Source: Lacticaseibacillus jixianensis (lineage in GTDB: Bacteria; Bacillota; Bacilli; Lactobacillales; Lactobacillaceae). From it: a stretch of DNA of 64,000 nt. The stretch lies in the NCBI RefSeq assembly GCF_003946485.1, contig NZ_RHOJ01000012.1, positions 1 through 64,000 on the forward strand, written 5' to 3'. The position numbers and the translations under genes are program-made. This document shows, in pieces, positions 49,955 to 58,734 of this stretch (its first letter is position 1; each line of letters opens with the position of its first letter). The notes beneath the pieces are model-generated. The model was not told the origin of the DNA. It did no database searches and saw nothing but the letters and a program-made list of their open reading frames with translations.

Positions 49955-50868
49955 TTGCAAACAACATTACGGAATTGATCGGCCGCACGCCGATGGTCAA
50001 GTTGAATCACGTGGTGCCGGCTGGCGCCGCGACCGTCTACGTTAAGTTGGAGTTCTTCAATCCCGGTGGCTCCGTCAAGGACCGCATCGGCCTGTCCATG
50101 ATCGAGGCGGCCGAGCAGAGCGGCGCCCTTATGCCCGGCGGCACCATTATCGAGGCCACCTCGGGTAACACCGGCATCGGCCTGTCGCTGGTCGCGGCGG
50201 CCAAGGGCTATCATATGATCGTGCTGATGCCCGAGACCATGAGCGTGGAACGCCGCGCGCTGATTCAAGGCTACGGCACCGCGCTCATCCTGACCCCTGG
50301 CGCCGAGGGGATGCCTGGCGCGATCAAACAGGCGCAGGCGCTGGCCAAGGCCCACGGCTACTTCATGCCGAGTCAGTTCACCAACCCGGCGAACCCTGAC
50401 GTTCATGAGCAGACCACCGGCCAGGAGATCATTGCCGATTTCGGTGGCAAAACACCGGATGCCTTTGTGGCCGGCGTTGGTACTGGGGGCACGCTGACCG
50501 GCGTCGCCCGGGCGCTAAGAAAGGTCGATCCGGCTGTGCAAATCTACGCGCTGGAGGCTGCCGAAAGTCCGGTGCTCAAGGAAGGCCACAGTGGTAAGCA
50601 CAAGATCCAGGGCATCTCGGCCGGGTTTGTGCCAGCAGTCCTGGACACCGATTTGTATCAGGACGTGATCGCGGTCACCTCGGCGCAGGCCTTCGCCATG
50701 GCCAAGCGGGTCGGCCGTGAAGAGGGCTTTTTGCCTGGAATCTCCGCCGGCGCGAACATCTTCGGGGCCATTGAGCTGGCCAAAAGGCTCGGGGCAGGCA
50801 AGCACGTGGTCACCATCGCCCCGGATAACGGCGAACGGTATCTGTCAACAGAGCTGTTTGAATTTTAA
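49951..50868 (+). CDS. cysK: Cysteine synthase (O-acetylserine sulfhydrylase family)
   Basis: 305 residues; ATG overlaps the preceding stop (ATGA), with GAAGGAGG upstream. PLP Lys in [12 protein letters not shown] (about 43), [20 protein letters not shown] and [10 protein letters not shown] fit CysK. It makes cysteine from an activated serine and sulfide. The coupling to the MetA-like gene suggests one two-step pathway for cysteine synthesis. Confidence 0.95.
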   Translation: MIANNITELIGRTPMVKLNHVVPAGAATVYVKLEFFNPGGSVKDRIGLSMIEAAEQSGALMPGGTIIEATSGNTGIGLSLVAAAKGYHMIVLMPETMSVERRALIQGYGTALILTPGAEGMPGAIKQAQALAKAHGYFMPSQFTNPANPDVHEQTTGQEIIADFGGKTPDAFVAGVGTGGTLTGVARALRKVDPAVQIYALEAAESPVLKEGHSGKHKIQGISAGFVPAVLDTDLYQDVIAVTSAQAFAMAKRVGREEGFLPGISAGANIFGAIELAKRLGAGKHVVTIAPDNGERYLSTELFEF

Positions 50869-50882
50869 CTGTCAGCAATGTC

Positions 50883-50918
50883 AAAGCGGTCGTCCCCGGG
50901 CGGGAGCGACCGCTTTTT
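50883..50918 (+). terminator. Terminator of the metA-like/cysK operon
   Basis: AAAGCGGTCG (50883-50892) with CGACCGCTTT (50907-50916), then T-rich sequence. Confidence 0.85.
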
Positions 50919-51006
50919 GCGGCTGCCGGCAGGGGCGACGAACAAAACTGTCACCCCGCTCACCACTAAAAACAAATTCGGGTTATACTACCGGCAAAGA
51001 GGAGTG

Positions 51007-51483
51007 ATGGACGAGATGAAAGGCGAACAACTACCCGCGCAGATCAAGACGGTCTGGCGCACCAAAGCACTGATCGATGGCGTCATTTGGCTAGTGATCA
51101 CCATTTTTTTGGTGAGCGCCTGGCGGTTGTGGGGCTGGCCATGGTGGCTGGCCGCGGTGGCCGGCGCCGCGACGATCCTGCACCCGGGCATTCACCTGGT
51201 GCTGATCCCGTATCGGTACCGCTTCTGGCGCTACCTGATCACGCCGACTGCCGTGTATTCGCGCAGCGGCTACATTTTTCGTTCGGAAAAAGCGGTGCCG
51301 ATCAGCCGCATCCAAAACGTGACGCTGGAGTCTGGGCCGCTGATGCAGTGGCAGGGCCTGCAGGAAGTCCAGGTGCAGACCGCCTCCACCACGGATACGA
51401 TCGCCGGGGTGACCAAGGAAGTCGCGGCCCAGCTGCGCGACCGGATCATGCAGCTGGCCCAGGAGGCGCGCGATGAAGGATGA
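51007..51483 (+). CDS. YdbS-like PH-domain membrane protein
   Basis: 158 residues from the ATG at 51007; the ATG at 51016 has better spacing from GAGGAG (about 51000) and may be the true start. Two membrane helices (about 25-60) precede a bacterial PH domain (YRFWRYLITPTAVYSRSGYIFRSEKAVPISRIQNV, LQEVQVQTAS). TATACT at 50984-50989 is a likely -10. It pairs with the following larger YdbT-like protein; in B. subtilis YdbST protects against some peptide bacteriocins. Confidence 0.82.
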   Translation: MDEMKGEQLPAQIKTVWRTKALIDGVIWLVITIFLVSAWRLWGWPWWLAAVAGAATILHPGIHLVLIPYRYRFWRYLITPTAVYSRSGYIFRSEKAVPISRIQNVTLESGPLMQWQGLQEVQVQTASTTDTIAGVTKEVAAQLRDRIMQLAQEARDEG

Positions 51484-53104
51484 ACGTCTGCCGTTAGCCG
51501 CCCTGATCCTGATGTTCGCCGAGAGCGGGTATAAGTCGCTGGTCTACGTGATCGGGTTGATCGTCATTGGGTTTCGCGACCGGCGCGACGGCGGCTGGAT
51601 CGTCTGGGTCCTGGTCGCGGTCGGCGTGCTGCTGGTCTTTGGCATGACGCTGGTGCGCTACCTGCGCTTCACTTACCGGCTCGCGGACGCGCAGGTCGTC
51701 ATTAAGTCCGGCCTCTTCGTGCGTAAGACGCGGCACATTCCCTACGCCAAGATTCAGACGCTGCGCCGCCAGCAGTGGTTTTTCCTTAAGCCGTTCAACC
51801 TGGAGAGCCTGACCATCGAAACCTCAGGGAAAAACGGCAGCGAGGGGGAGGCCCAGCTGTACGCCGTGGCCCCGAGCGTTGGCGTGGCCATCGATGCCCG
51901 TCGGAAAACGGCGCAGGCCAAGGCAGTGCCGGCCCAAGCTGTGCCGGCGCCGGCACTGGCCGCTCGGGACCAAGCCGCTGCCGCTGCCCAGCTAGGGGCG
52001 CTTGGTGCTGCCGGCCAACCAAGTGAGCCGGCCGCAGTGCTTGACCCGACCGCTTCGGCCCAGCCAAGTGCGCCGGTAACCTCGGGCGCCGAGCCGCTGC
52101 CTGCCGAGCTGAGCTACACCATCTCCGCACACGATTTGAACCTCTACGCGTTGACGTCGCTGGGCTTTATCCCGATCCTGACCGGGGCCTTGTGGCTGTG
52201 GGACAAGTTTGACGACATCGTGCCCAAAGACTGGGAGCAGAACGTGAATCGCTACATGGCGCAGCTGGCAGTCGCGGCACTGGTGGCGGTGATCATCGTT
52301 GCGCTGGTCATCGGGATCGTCATTTCTTATCTGCGCTTAGTGCAGAAATACTACCAGTTCACGCTGACCCAAAGCGGCGATACGCTGACGGCGGCGCGCG
52401 GGCTGCTGAAGCGGACTCAGGTCAGCACGCGGCTGCACCAGCTGCAGGCGGTCCGGTTTTCGCAGACCGTCATTCGGCAATGGTTTCACCTGACCACGGT
52501 GCAGGCACTGATCGCCTCGAACGCCTCGGACGACGAGCAAAGCGATGCCATGGTCCTGATGCCGGTGGTGAAGGCTGACCAAGCCCTGACTGCGATGCGG
52601 CGGTTCGTCACGTGGCTCCCCGCGCAGGTGCCCGCCTTGCAGACGGTGCAGCGCAGTCGTTACTGGTATTACATTCGCAACGCCGCGCTGGGCAATCTAG
52701 TCGCGGTGCTAGCCGGGCTCGTTGGCATTTACTTCGGGCGGCCGGCCTGGCTGCTGCCGGCGGCCCTGATCGGGGCAGCCTGGGTGCTGCTTGCGGCGCT
52801 GCAAGGCACGTACTCCGCCCGCAGTGCCGGCGTGAAGATCCTGTCGCCTGACCTGCTGGTGCTGCAAAAAGGGGGCTGGTGGCGGCGCCAGCGGTACTTC
52901 GTGCGCCGCGCTAACGTCCAGTCGCTGGAGGTCAACACCAGCGTTTGGCTGGCCAAGCGCCGCGTTTGTCACCTCGTGATCAACGTGCGCCAGGGGGACA
53001 GCAATGAGAACATTGAGGTCAGCTACCTTGAGCAGCCTGTGGCCGACGCGGTGCGCGCCTGGTACCGGCCGGCCGATTTTGGCGCCGGCGACTGGGCCCT
53101 CTAA
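51473..53104 (+). CDS. YdbT-like protein with multiple PH domains
   Basis: 543 residues, ATG at 51473 after AGGAGG and overlapping the previous gene by 11 bases. It contains three bacterial-PH-type units: about 60-125 (FTYRLADAQVVIKSGLFVRKTRHIPYAKIQTL), 280-380 (FTLTQSGDTLTAARGLLKR) and 440-530. Three pairs of membrane helices accompany them. An insert of about 80 residues rich in Ala, Pro and Gln (about 140-215) is disordered and unusual. Likely envelope stress or bacteriocin-defence protein, by family. Confidence 0.85.
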   Translation: MKDERLPLAALILMFAESGYKSLVYVIGLIVIGFRDRRDGGWIVWVLVAVGVLLVFGMTLVRYLRFTYRLADAQVVIKSGLFVRKTRHIPYAKIQTLRRQQWFFLKPFNLESLTIETSGKNGSEGEAQLYAVAPSVGVAIDARRKTAQAKAVPAQAVPAPALAARDQAAAAAQLGALGAAGQPSEPAAVLDPTASAQPSAPVTSGAEPLPAELSYTISAHDLNLYALTSLGFIPILTGALWLWDKFDDIVPKDWEQNVNRYMAQLAVAALVAVIIVALVIGIVISYLRLVQKYYQFTLTQSGDTLTAARGLLKRTQVSTRLHQLQAVRFSQTVIRQWFHLTTVQALIASNASDDEQSDAMVLMPVVKADQALTAMRRFVTWLPAQVPALQTVQRSRYWYYIRNAALGNLVAVLAGLVGIYFGRPAWLLPAALIGAAWVLLAALQGTYSARSAGVKILSPDLLVLQKGGWWRRQRYFVRRANVQSLEVNTSVWLAKRRVCHLVINVRQGDSNENIEVSYLEQPVADAVRAWYRPADFGAGDWAL

Positions 53105-53134
53105 GGCCGCAGGCGCAACGCTTGATGCACGCAA

Positions 53135-53172
53135 AAACAGGCACCTCGCCACGGCGGGATGCCTGTTTATTT
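53135..53172. terminator. Bidirectional terminator
   Basis: AAACAGGCA (53135-53143) pairs with TGCCTGTTT (53160-53168), with T- or A-runs on both sides; it serves the YdbT-like gene and the leftward lipoprotein gene. Confidence 0.8.
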
Positions 53173-53188
53173 AGGCTAGCATGCTGGT

Positions 53189-54301
53189 TTAATTTGCGAG
53201 CTTTGCCGCAGCGATGATGGCCTTGAGGTAACCATCAGTATCGGCAAACGTGGCCCCGGAGACAACATCGGTGATGTCACTCTTCTTGGTCTTGCCGTCC
53301 AGCTGCTTGGTGGCAGCTTCGAGCTGCGCGATCGTCTTACCCTTGGCAAATTCGTTGATCGCCGTGGAGTTTTCTTCCCAGGTGTGAGTGGCCTTGGCTT
53401 CCTTCTTCATGATCGCGGAGTAGGCATCGGAGTTGGCACGCTTGGACGCGAGCACCGTGCCGGCCTTCGTGGTCTTACCGAAGTCGCTGTTGGAGTTAGG
53501 CACGCCGCCGAAGCTGCTGCTTGGGGTGTACTGGAACTCGTCAACGAAGCTGTTTGCGACCTTGCCGCCTTGCATGGCGACGGTCACAATCGCGAAGGAC
53601 TGCTTGCCGTGAGGCGCCGCAAGCGTCTGGCCTTCAGTCACATCGTTGTTCGTGGTCTGGATCCCAGTGGAGACCATGCCCTTGGTGGCAGCGTCATAGA
53701 TGGCTTGCAGGTAGCCCTTGGTGTCGACAAAAGTGGCACCGGACACGACGTCGCTGACCTTCTTAGCAGAAGCCACATCGCTGATCGCGGTCTTCACCTG
53801 AGCAATGGTCTTGCCCTTGACGAAGTTCTCGATCGCGTCTTGGTTCTCCTGCCAGGTGTGGGTCGCCTTGGCTTCCTTCTTCATCAAAGCGGAGTAAGGC
53901 TTGCTGTTTTGGAACTTGGCGATCAGCATCTGGCCCTTAGGGGACCCCTTGCCAAAGTCGGAGTCGGCGTTAGGCACGCCCTTCCAGTCCGGGCTCTTTG
54001 GCACGTACTGGAACTCGTCGATGCGGGCCCCGACGATCGTGTCGCCGTTCAGGGTCACGTTGACTGCGGCAAAGGACTGCTTGCCGTGAGGGGCAGCGTA
54101 GAGCTGGCGCATCACCAAAGTGCCCTTGCCAGGCACCTCGGCCGAAGCGTCGGCGCCGGTGTTGATCTTGACCTTGGCGACCTTGGTCGTCTTGGTGCTG
54201 GATGAACTTTTGCTGCTGCTGGATGAATTATTACTATTGCCGCAAGCAGCCAGCCCCAATGAGACCAGCAGGGTTGCGCCAATTAAAGTGAACTTCTTCA
54301 T
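53189..54301 (-). CDS. Lipoprotein with two FMN-binding domains (PplA-like)
   Basis: 370 residues from the ATG at 54301 (GGGAGG upstream). Lipobox LGLAAC with Cys20, then a Ser-rich linker. Two repeats of about 150 residues follow (68-205 and 228-365), each with AAPHGKQSFA, EFQYxP, KKEAKATHTW and ending DVVSGATF (SGAT at 187-190 and 348-351). SGAT is the core of the site where ApbE/FmnA attaches FMN to threonine. Two such domains on a lipoprotein match PplA of Listeria, part of extracellular electron transfer. No ndh2, eet or apbE gene lies in the window. Confidence 0.85.
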   Translation of the reverse strand: MKKFTLIGATLLVSLGLAACGNSNNSSSSSKSSSSTKTTKVAKVKINTGADASAEVPGKGTLVMRQLYAAPHGKQSFAAVNVTLNGDTIVGARIDEFQYVPKSPDWKGVPNADSDFGKGSPKGQMLIAKFQNSKPYSALMKKEAKATHTWQENQDAIENFVKGKTIAQVKTAISDVASAKKVSDVVSGATFVDTKGYLQAIYDAATKGMVSTGIQTTNNDVTEGQTLAAPHGKQSFAIVTVAMQGGKVANSFVDEFQYTPSSSFGGVPNSNSDFGKTTKAGTVLASKRANSDAYSAIMKKEAKATHTWEENSTAINEFAKGKTIAQLEAATKQLDGKTKKSDITDVVSGATFADTDGYLKAIIAAAKLAN

Positions 54302-54446
54302 GCGAATCCTCCCTGAAACAATTTTATTGCACACGTGAATTATATCACAACACGCGTTTGCTAAATAACTAAAATCGGTTTCAAAACAGGCCACGCCCTA
54401 ATGAAACCGTTCGCTTTCAAGAACATTCAATCGCTTTTCACAGGAA

Positions 54447-54477
54447 AAACCCCGCAGCGATGGGGCTGCGGGGAAAG
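54447..54477 (-). terminator. Terminator of the alpha/beta hydrolase gene
   Basis: CCCCGCAGC pairs with GCTGCGGGG around GATGGG; on the minus strand TTTTT follows. Confidence 0.85.
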
Positions 54478-54488
54478 CCGGTCCGGGC

Positions 54489-55262
54489 TCACAGGACTTT
54501 GTTCAAAAACACATTTAATTCGTCAAAAACGTCATCGAGGTAGCCCTTCGCGTGCCGGCTGCCAACCACGGTGCGCAAAACGAATGGCACCTGCGCGGCA
54601 CTCATTGCCTCACCCATTTGGAAAAGACCACTGGTCGGAACGAATTCATTCAGCGAGTTGGCCAGGTACAAGGGCCCCGTCTGGGCGGTCACGCGCGGTG
54701 CGGGGGTCGCTTTGGCGTAGTCGGCCGGGGCAATGTAGTTGGTGATGAACCATTTATAGAAGGGGTCGTTGGGACCGTCCTGGTTGATGGTCGCGCTGGC
54801 CCGCTGGTTGAAATCGCTGGTGTCGCCTTCCTCCGCCTGAACGGCTTCGTGGTGGGCGAGCCAGTCGCCGATGTCCAGAATGCCGGACAGGGAAATTGCG
54901 GGGATGCCATACTTGATGGCCAGCTCGACGGCCATGTTGCCGCCGGCCGAGCTGCCAACCGCCGCCAGGTGCGCCTTGTCAAAAGGCAGGCGGGTCTTTT
55001 TGACCCAGGCCATTAGGGTGTCCATGTCGGCCTGCGCCGCCGGGTAGTGAAACGCGGGCGCGATGCGGTAGTTGGGGACAATCACCTCGTACTGCCGGGC
55101 GGCCCAGCGCTGCGCCCAGTCGGCGTCCTTGGCCTTATCGCCGCGAAACCACCCGCCGCCGTGGATCTGAATGATGCCGCCGCGAGCAACGCCGTCCGGG
55201 CCGTAAATGTCCAGCTTCAGGGCGTGTTCGCTGTCGTAGACCACATCTGTCTGAATTTGCAT
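54489..55262 (-). CDS. Alpha/beta hydrolase, HGGGW esterase type
   Basis: 257 residues, ATG at 55262 after GGAGGTGGG. Oxyanion motif IHGGGWFRGDK, nucleophile Ser in VGSSAGGNMAVE (about 107), and a C-terminal His in VVGSRHAKGYLD (about 240). No signal peptide, so cytoplasmic. Belongs to the BD-FAE/hormone-sensitive-lipase group of short-chain carboxylesterases. Single gene; substrate not known. Confidence 0.88.
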   Translation of the reverse strand: MQIQTDVVYDSEHALKLDIYGPDGVARGGIIQIHGGGWFRGDKAKDADWAQRWAARQYEVIVPNYRIAPAFHYPAAQADMDTLMAWVKKTRLPFDKAHLAAVGSSAGGNMAVELAIKYGIPAISLSGILDIGDWLAHHEAVQAEEGDTSDFNQRASATINQDGPNDPFYKWFITNYIAPADYAKATPAPRVTAQTGPLYLANSLNEFVPTSGLFQMGEAMSAAQVPFVLRTVVGSRHAKGYLDDVFDELNVFLNKVL

Positions 55263-55385
55263 ACTCCCACCTCCAGGATCAGCTTAGTCGGATTCGGCGG
55301 GGCTGGCAACGGATTTGACTTTGCCGACCGCCGCTGCTTGACCGGGTTGCGTCATTTTGTATGATAGGAGCAAGGAGGCGGGGGC

Positions 55386-56228
55386 ATGAAAGACGAAACA
55401 ATCGCAGTGATGGCGGACGTGCACGGCAATCAGACCGCACTGGAGGCGGTGCTGGCCGACGCCCACGCGCACGGCGCAACGCAGCACTGGTTTTTGGGTG
55501 ATCTGTTCTTGCCCGGCCCGGCTGACGTGGCACTGATCCGGTTGCTGACCGCGGTTCATCCCGAGGTGTGGCTGAACGGCAACTGGGAGCTGGACATGTA
55601 CGGAATCATGGCCGGCCATTTTCGCCTCGCGCATCCCGGTGATGTCTACGTGGCGCGGCTGACCGAGTACGCCTGCCAGCACGTGAGCGCGGCGCAGTGG
55701 GCGACCCTGAAGGCCCATCCGATCGCCGCCGAACGTGAGGTCAACGGTCTGACCATCGGGGCGGCGCACAACGAGCGCACGCGCGCCGGTGGGCGTAACC
55801 TCTACCCGGCCCAGCCGCAAGCCAATTTTGACCAGTTCGTGCCGGCCAGTCAGGACCTTGCCGTGTACGGTCACACCCACCAGCAGCTGATGCGGCCGAC
55901 TACTAGCGGTCAGCTGGTGATCAACCCTGGTGCGGTCGGTCAGCCGTACTCGCCGTGGCACCGCTTCTTTGCGGACCAGCGGGCGCATTACGCGCTCCTG
56001 CACATCGACCGGCTCGGCCGCGTGGACGTCGAGTTCCGCAAGGTTGCCTACGATATTCAAAAGGAGCTCCAGCGCGCCGCCCGGCAAGGGGTGCCGTACT
56101 TAGAGCTGTACCGCCACCTGCGCGAAACCGGGGAGACGTCGACCCATGATCTGCCGACGCTGGCACGCGTGAACGCCGCGCACGGCTACGCAGCCGACGT
56201 GGACCGCTTCTACCCTAAGCACGATTGA
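55386..56228 (+). CDS. Calcineurin-like metallophosphoesterase
   Basis: 280 residues, ATG at 55386 after AGGAGG. Metal-binding motifs in order: DVHGNQTALEAVL, GDLFLPG, LNGNWE and YGHTHQQL, the YfcE/MJ0936 group fold. Followed by a C-terminal stretch of about 80 residues. Cytoplasmic phosphodiesterase or phosphatase, substrate unknown. Separate promoter region of about 120 bases shared with the divergent esterase gene. Confidence 0.88.
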   Translation: MKDETIAVMADVHGNQTALEAVLADAHAHGATQHWFLGDLFLPGPADVALIRLLTAVHPEVWLNGNWELDMYGIMAGHFRLAHPGDVYVARLTEYACQHVSAAQWATLKAHPIAAEREVNGLTIGAAHNERTRAGGRNLYPAQPQANFDQFVPASQDLAVYGHTHQQLMRPTTSGQLVINPGAVGQPYSPWHRFFADQRAHYALLHIDRLGRVDVEFRKVAYDIQKELQRAARQGVPYLELYRHLRETGETSTHDLPTLARVNAAHGYAADVDRFYPKHD

Positions 56229-56297
56229 GTCGGCTAAGCAAACAAGCGCGGCGCGTAATTGCCCTCGTCGTGTCTCAGCAACGCCCAGACACGCCAA

Positions 56298-56344
56298 CAC
56301 CCCGCCACCGCGATTTTTGAAGAACGAATCGTGATGGCGGGGTG
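56298..56344. terminator. Long hairpin between convergent genes
   Basis: 56298-56315 pairs with 56327-56344 (CACCCCGCCA and TGGCGGGGTG at the base), two mismatches. Only a weak T-run on the plus strand; likely shared terminator. Confidence 0.6.
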
Positions 56345-56387
56345 CCTGCTTTTGGGCTAAAACCGCTTGGGTCTCAGCCTCTGCGGT

Positions 56388-56969
56388 TTAAATCTGACTA
56401 TAGTAACCGAAGAAATCGTAGCTCATGTCGACTTTCAAGCCCTGGAAGTTCGAGGTGAACTGCCAGGTGCCAACGTTGGCCACTCCGGGCTGGGATGCCT
56501 GGTAGCGCGCGATCCACAGGTTCAACTTCGGCAGCTTGGCGAGGTCGACGCGGTGATACCAGATCCAGCTGGCGCTGGTGTATAGGTCCACCTTGGGGTA
56601 GCCGGCCTTTTTCAGTGCAGAAAGGAAGGCGGCAACGCGCCCAGTGAGCGCGCCCTTCAGGCTGGCGTCCTCCAGGTCCAGGGCCATGACGCTGGTCTGG
56701 TTGAGTCCGCGCAGCTTGGCGGTGCTGGCAAAGTAGCGCGCCTCCACCTCGGCTTGCGCCACCGTTTGAAACTGCGCGTAGTGGTAACCGTGCGCGTGCA
56801 TGCCATTGGCCCACGCGTTCTTGATTTGGGCGACGGCCTTCGGGTTGCGGTAGCCTGTGCCTTCCGACAGTTTGACGATCACCGCCTTCGTACCGGCCTT
56901 GCGCAGCGTTTGGAAGAACGCCGGGGTGTCCGGATTCCAGGAGGAAACGTCAGCGACTAGGTTCGCCAT
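56388..56969 (-). CDS. GH25 family lysozyme
   Basis: 193 residues, ATG at 56969 after GAAAGGAGG. It starts MANLVADVSSWNP, then AVIVKLSEGTGYRNP, GYHYAQF, VMALDLED (catalytic Asp/Glu) and LWIARYQ, ending with QFTSN: all typical GH25 muramidase blocks. No signal peptide and no wall-binding repeat, as in phage or stress lysins released otherwise. Overlaps the YvrJ-like gene by 20 bases. Confidence 0.9.
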   Translation of the reverse strand: MANLVADVSSWNPDTPAFFQTLRKAGTKAVIVKLSEGTGYRNPKAVAQIKNAWANGMHAHGYHYAQFQTVAQAEVEARYFASTAKLRGLNQTSVMALDLEDASLKGALTGRVAAFLSALKKAGYPKVDLYTSASWIWYHRVDLAKLPKLNLWIARYQASQPGVANVGTWQFTSNFQGLKVDMSYDFFGYYSQI

Positions 56970-57132
56970 GCGGTAAGCCTCCTTTCTCCTCGAAGGCCTC
57001 GATTTCCTTACTCAGGGTATTGATTTCCTCAATCAGGGTGTCCAGGCGGCGCTCAATGCGGGTGATCAGCAGAATGGCGATCGCCACGCCCACCGCCTGG
57101 TCCAGCAGGTAGGTCAGAGTTTGCGTATCCAT
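56950..57132 (-). CDS. YvrJ-family small membrane protein
   Basis: 60 residues from the ATG at 57132 (AAAGGAG upstream); the frame to 57240 lacks a start signal. One membrane helix (LLDQAVGVAIAILLITRIE) followed by an amphipathic helix (RLDTLIEEINTLSKEIEAFEEK), matching the YvrJ family. It might act holin-like with the GH25 lysozyme downstream. YvrJ, DUF1659 and DUF2922 genes are known companions of SigO/ComX-type sigma factors. Confidence 0.72.
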   Translation of the reverse strand: MDTQTLTYLLDQAVGVAIAILLITRIERRLDTLIEEINTLSKEIEAFEEKGGLPHGEPSR

Positions 57133-57182
57133 CGTGCTCCTTTTGGTGGCACTGACTTGGGGCCATTGTCCGCGCTTTGACC

Positions 57183-57212
57183 AAAAAAGCCAACCACTTG
57201 GGCTGGCTTTTA
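57183..57212 (-). terminator. Terminator of brnQ
   Basis: AGCCAACC-ACT-TGGGCTGGCT with imperfect pairing; on the minus strand TTTTTTG follows. It separates brnQ from the yvrJ-like gene. Confidence 0.7.
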
Positions 57213-57285
57213 TGCCATTGTCATAAATTTGATTGAGCAAGGCCGCCGCCCCGCGCTTTTGGGAAAATCTCCGGGGCGCCGCGCA

Positions 57286-58677
57286 TCAGTCAATTTCGGA
57301 TTCGGCGTCTGGGGCACCGGCGGCCTGCCGCTGCCGGACCAGGTAAATCGTCAGGCCAAGCGCCAGGCCGATCAGGGCCGGCACGACCCAGCCCAGCCCC
57401 CAGCTGGCAAACGGCAGGTAGGCGTCACGAACGTGGGTGAGCGCTAGGCCAAAGCCGCTTTTGGCCACGACCGCCGGCAGAGACGCCACCATGTCCAGCA
57501 GGGCCGGCACGACGGTGAAGGCGACCACGAAGCCGTAGACGATCGGGCTGCGCCGAAACAGGTGGGAGCTGACGGACAGCCCAATCAGGACCATGGCCAG
57601 CGGGTAAAGGAACATCAGCATCGGGGTCGACCACTGGATGATCGTGTCCAGGCCGAAGTTCGCCGTCAGAAACGAGGCGAAGGCCATCATCCCCAGCCAG
57701 GTGCGGTAGCTGATTTTGGGGAAGTGCTTGTGGAAGTCCTGGGCAAAAGCGGCGACGAGCCCCACCGCCGTGGTCAGACAGGTGAGGGTGAGCAGCGCGG
57801 CGAGCAGTGCGTGGCCGGCGGCGCCGAAGTAGTAGGTGACGATCTGGTTGAACGCGGTGCCGCCCTCGGCGCTGACGGCGAAGTGGTTCACGGACATGGC
57901 GCCCAGGCCGATCAGCAGCAGGTACACACCCCCGATGGCGGCCGTGGCGAGCACCCCGGCCTTAGCGGTGAACGCGGCGACCGCACCGTCTTGGCGCAGG
58001 CCCAGCCCGCGCACCGCGGTGACGACCGTGACCCCGAAGGCCAACCCGGCCAGCGCGTCCATCGTGTTGTAACCCTGCAAGAAGCCGTTCAGAAAGCCGG
58101 CGGTTTTGTAGTCTGGCGTGACGGCTGCGGCGGCGACACTGCCCATCCGGTTCAGGTAGCCAACGAAGAACAGGACGAACAAAAGCCCCAGAAACGTTGG
58201 GTTCAGCACCTTGCCGACCGCGCTGGTGATTTTATTTTCCTTGTAGGACAGCAGGAACGCGGCGAGGAAGAACAGGGCGGAGAACACGAGCAGGCCGCCT
58301 TGCGCCGCGCCTTTTGGCAGCATCGGCGCGATGCCGGTGGTGAAGGCGACCGTCGCGGTGCGCGGCGTGCCAAACAGCGGGCCGATGGTCGCGTGGATCA
58401 GGATCATGAAGGCGAGAGCGAACCACTTGCCCAAAGGCAGACCGACGTCGTAGACCCCCTTGGCGTGCGTGGCTGAGATGGCGAGCACCGACAGCAGCGG
58501 CAGGACGACCGCCGTCACCAGAAAGCCCAGCGCGGCAGGCAGCCAGTTGGCGCCAGCGAGCTGCCCGAGGTGCAGCGGGAAGATCAGATTACCCGCCCCG
58601 AAGAACAGGCCGAACAGCATGGAGGCGACCACCACGTAATCGCGCCGTTTTAACTTTGGTTCCGTCAATGAATCCAT
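57286..58677 (-). CDS. brnQ: Branched-chain amino acid transporter BrnQ
   Basis: 463 residues from the ATG at 58677 (AGGAGG upstream); the start at 58710 was rejected. Twelve hydrophobic segments, opening with the typical VVASMLFGLFFGAGNLIFPLHLGQ. It imports leucine, isoleucine and valine with Na+ or H+. A T-box leader with a strong promoter lies upstream, so its expression follows charging of a cognate tRNA. The C-terminus ends in a short charged tail. Confidence 0.95.
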   Translation of the reverse strand: MDSLTEPKLKRRDYVVVASMLFGLFFGAGNLIFPLHLGQLAGANWLPAALGFLVTAVVLPLLSVLAISATHAKGVYDVGLPLGKWFALAFMILIHATIGPLFGTPRTATVAFTTGIAPMLPKGAAQGGLLVFSALFFLAAFLLSYKENKITSAVGKVLNPTFLGLLFVLFFVGYLNRMGSVAAAAVTPDYKTAGFLNGFLQGYNTMDALAGLAFGVTVVTAVRGLGLRQDGAVAAFTAKAGVLATAAIGGVYLLLIGLGAMSVNHFAVSAEGGTAFNQIVTYYFGAAGHALLAALLTLTCLTTAVGLVAAFAQDFHKHFPKISYRTWLGMMAFASFLTANFGLDTIIQWSTPMLMFLYPLAMVLIGLSVSSHLFRRSPIVYGFVVAFTVVPALLDMVASLPAVVAKSGFGLALTHVRDAYLPFASWGLGWVVPALIGLALGLTIYLVRQRQAAGAPDAESEID

Positions 58678-58734
58678 ATCATTTCCTCCTAATGAAGCGG
58701 CAAATGCCACTTCTTGCCCTGAGAAGTCAAAAAC

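Noticed and set aside
57562-58476. 304-codon plus-strand frame opposite brnQ
   Set aside because: Antisense shadow, hydrophilic Gln/Gly/Arg-rich, without start signal.
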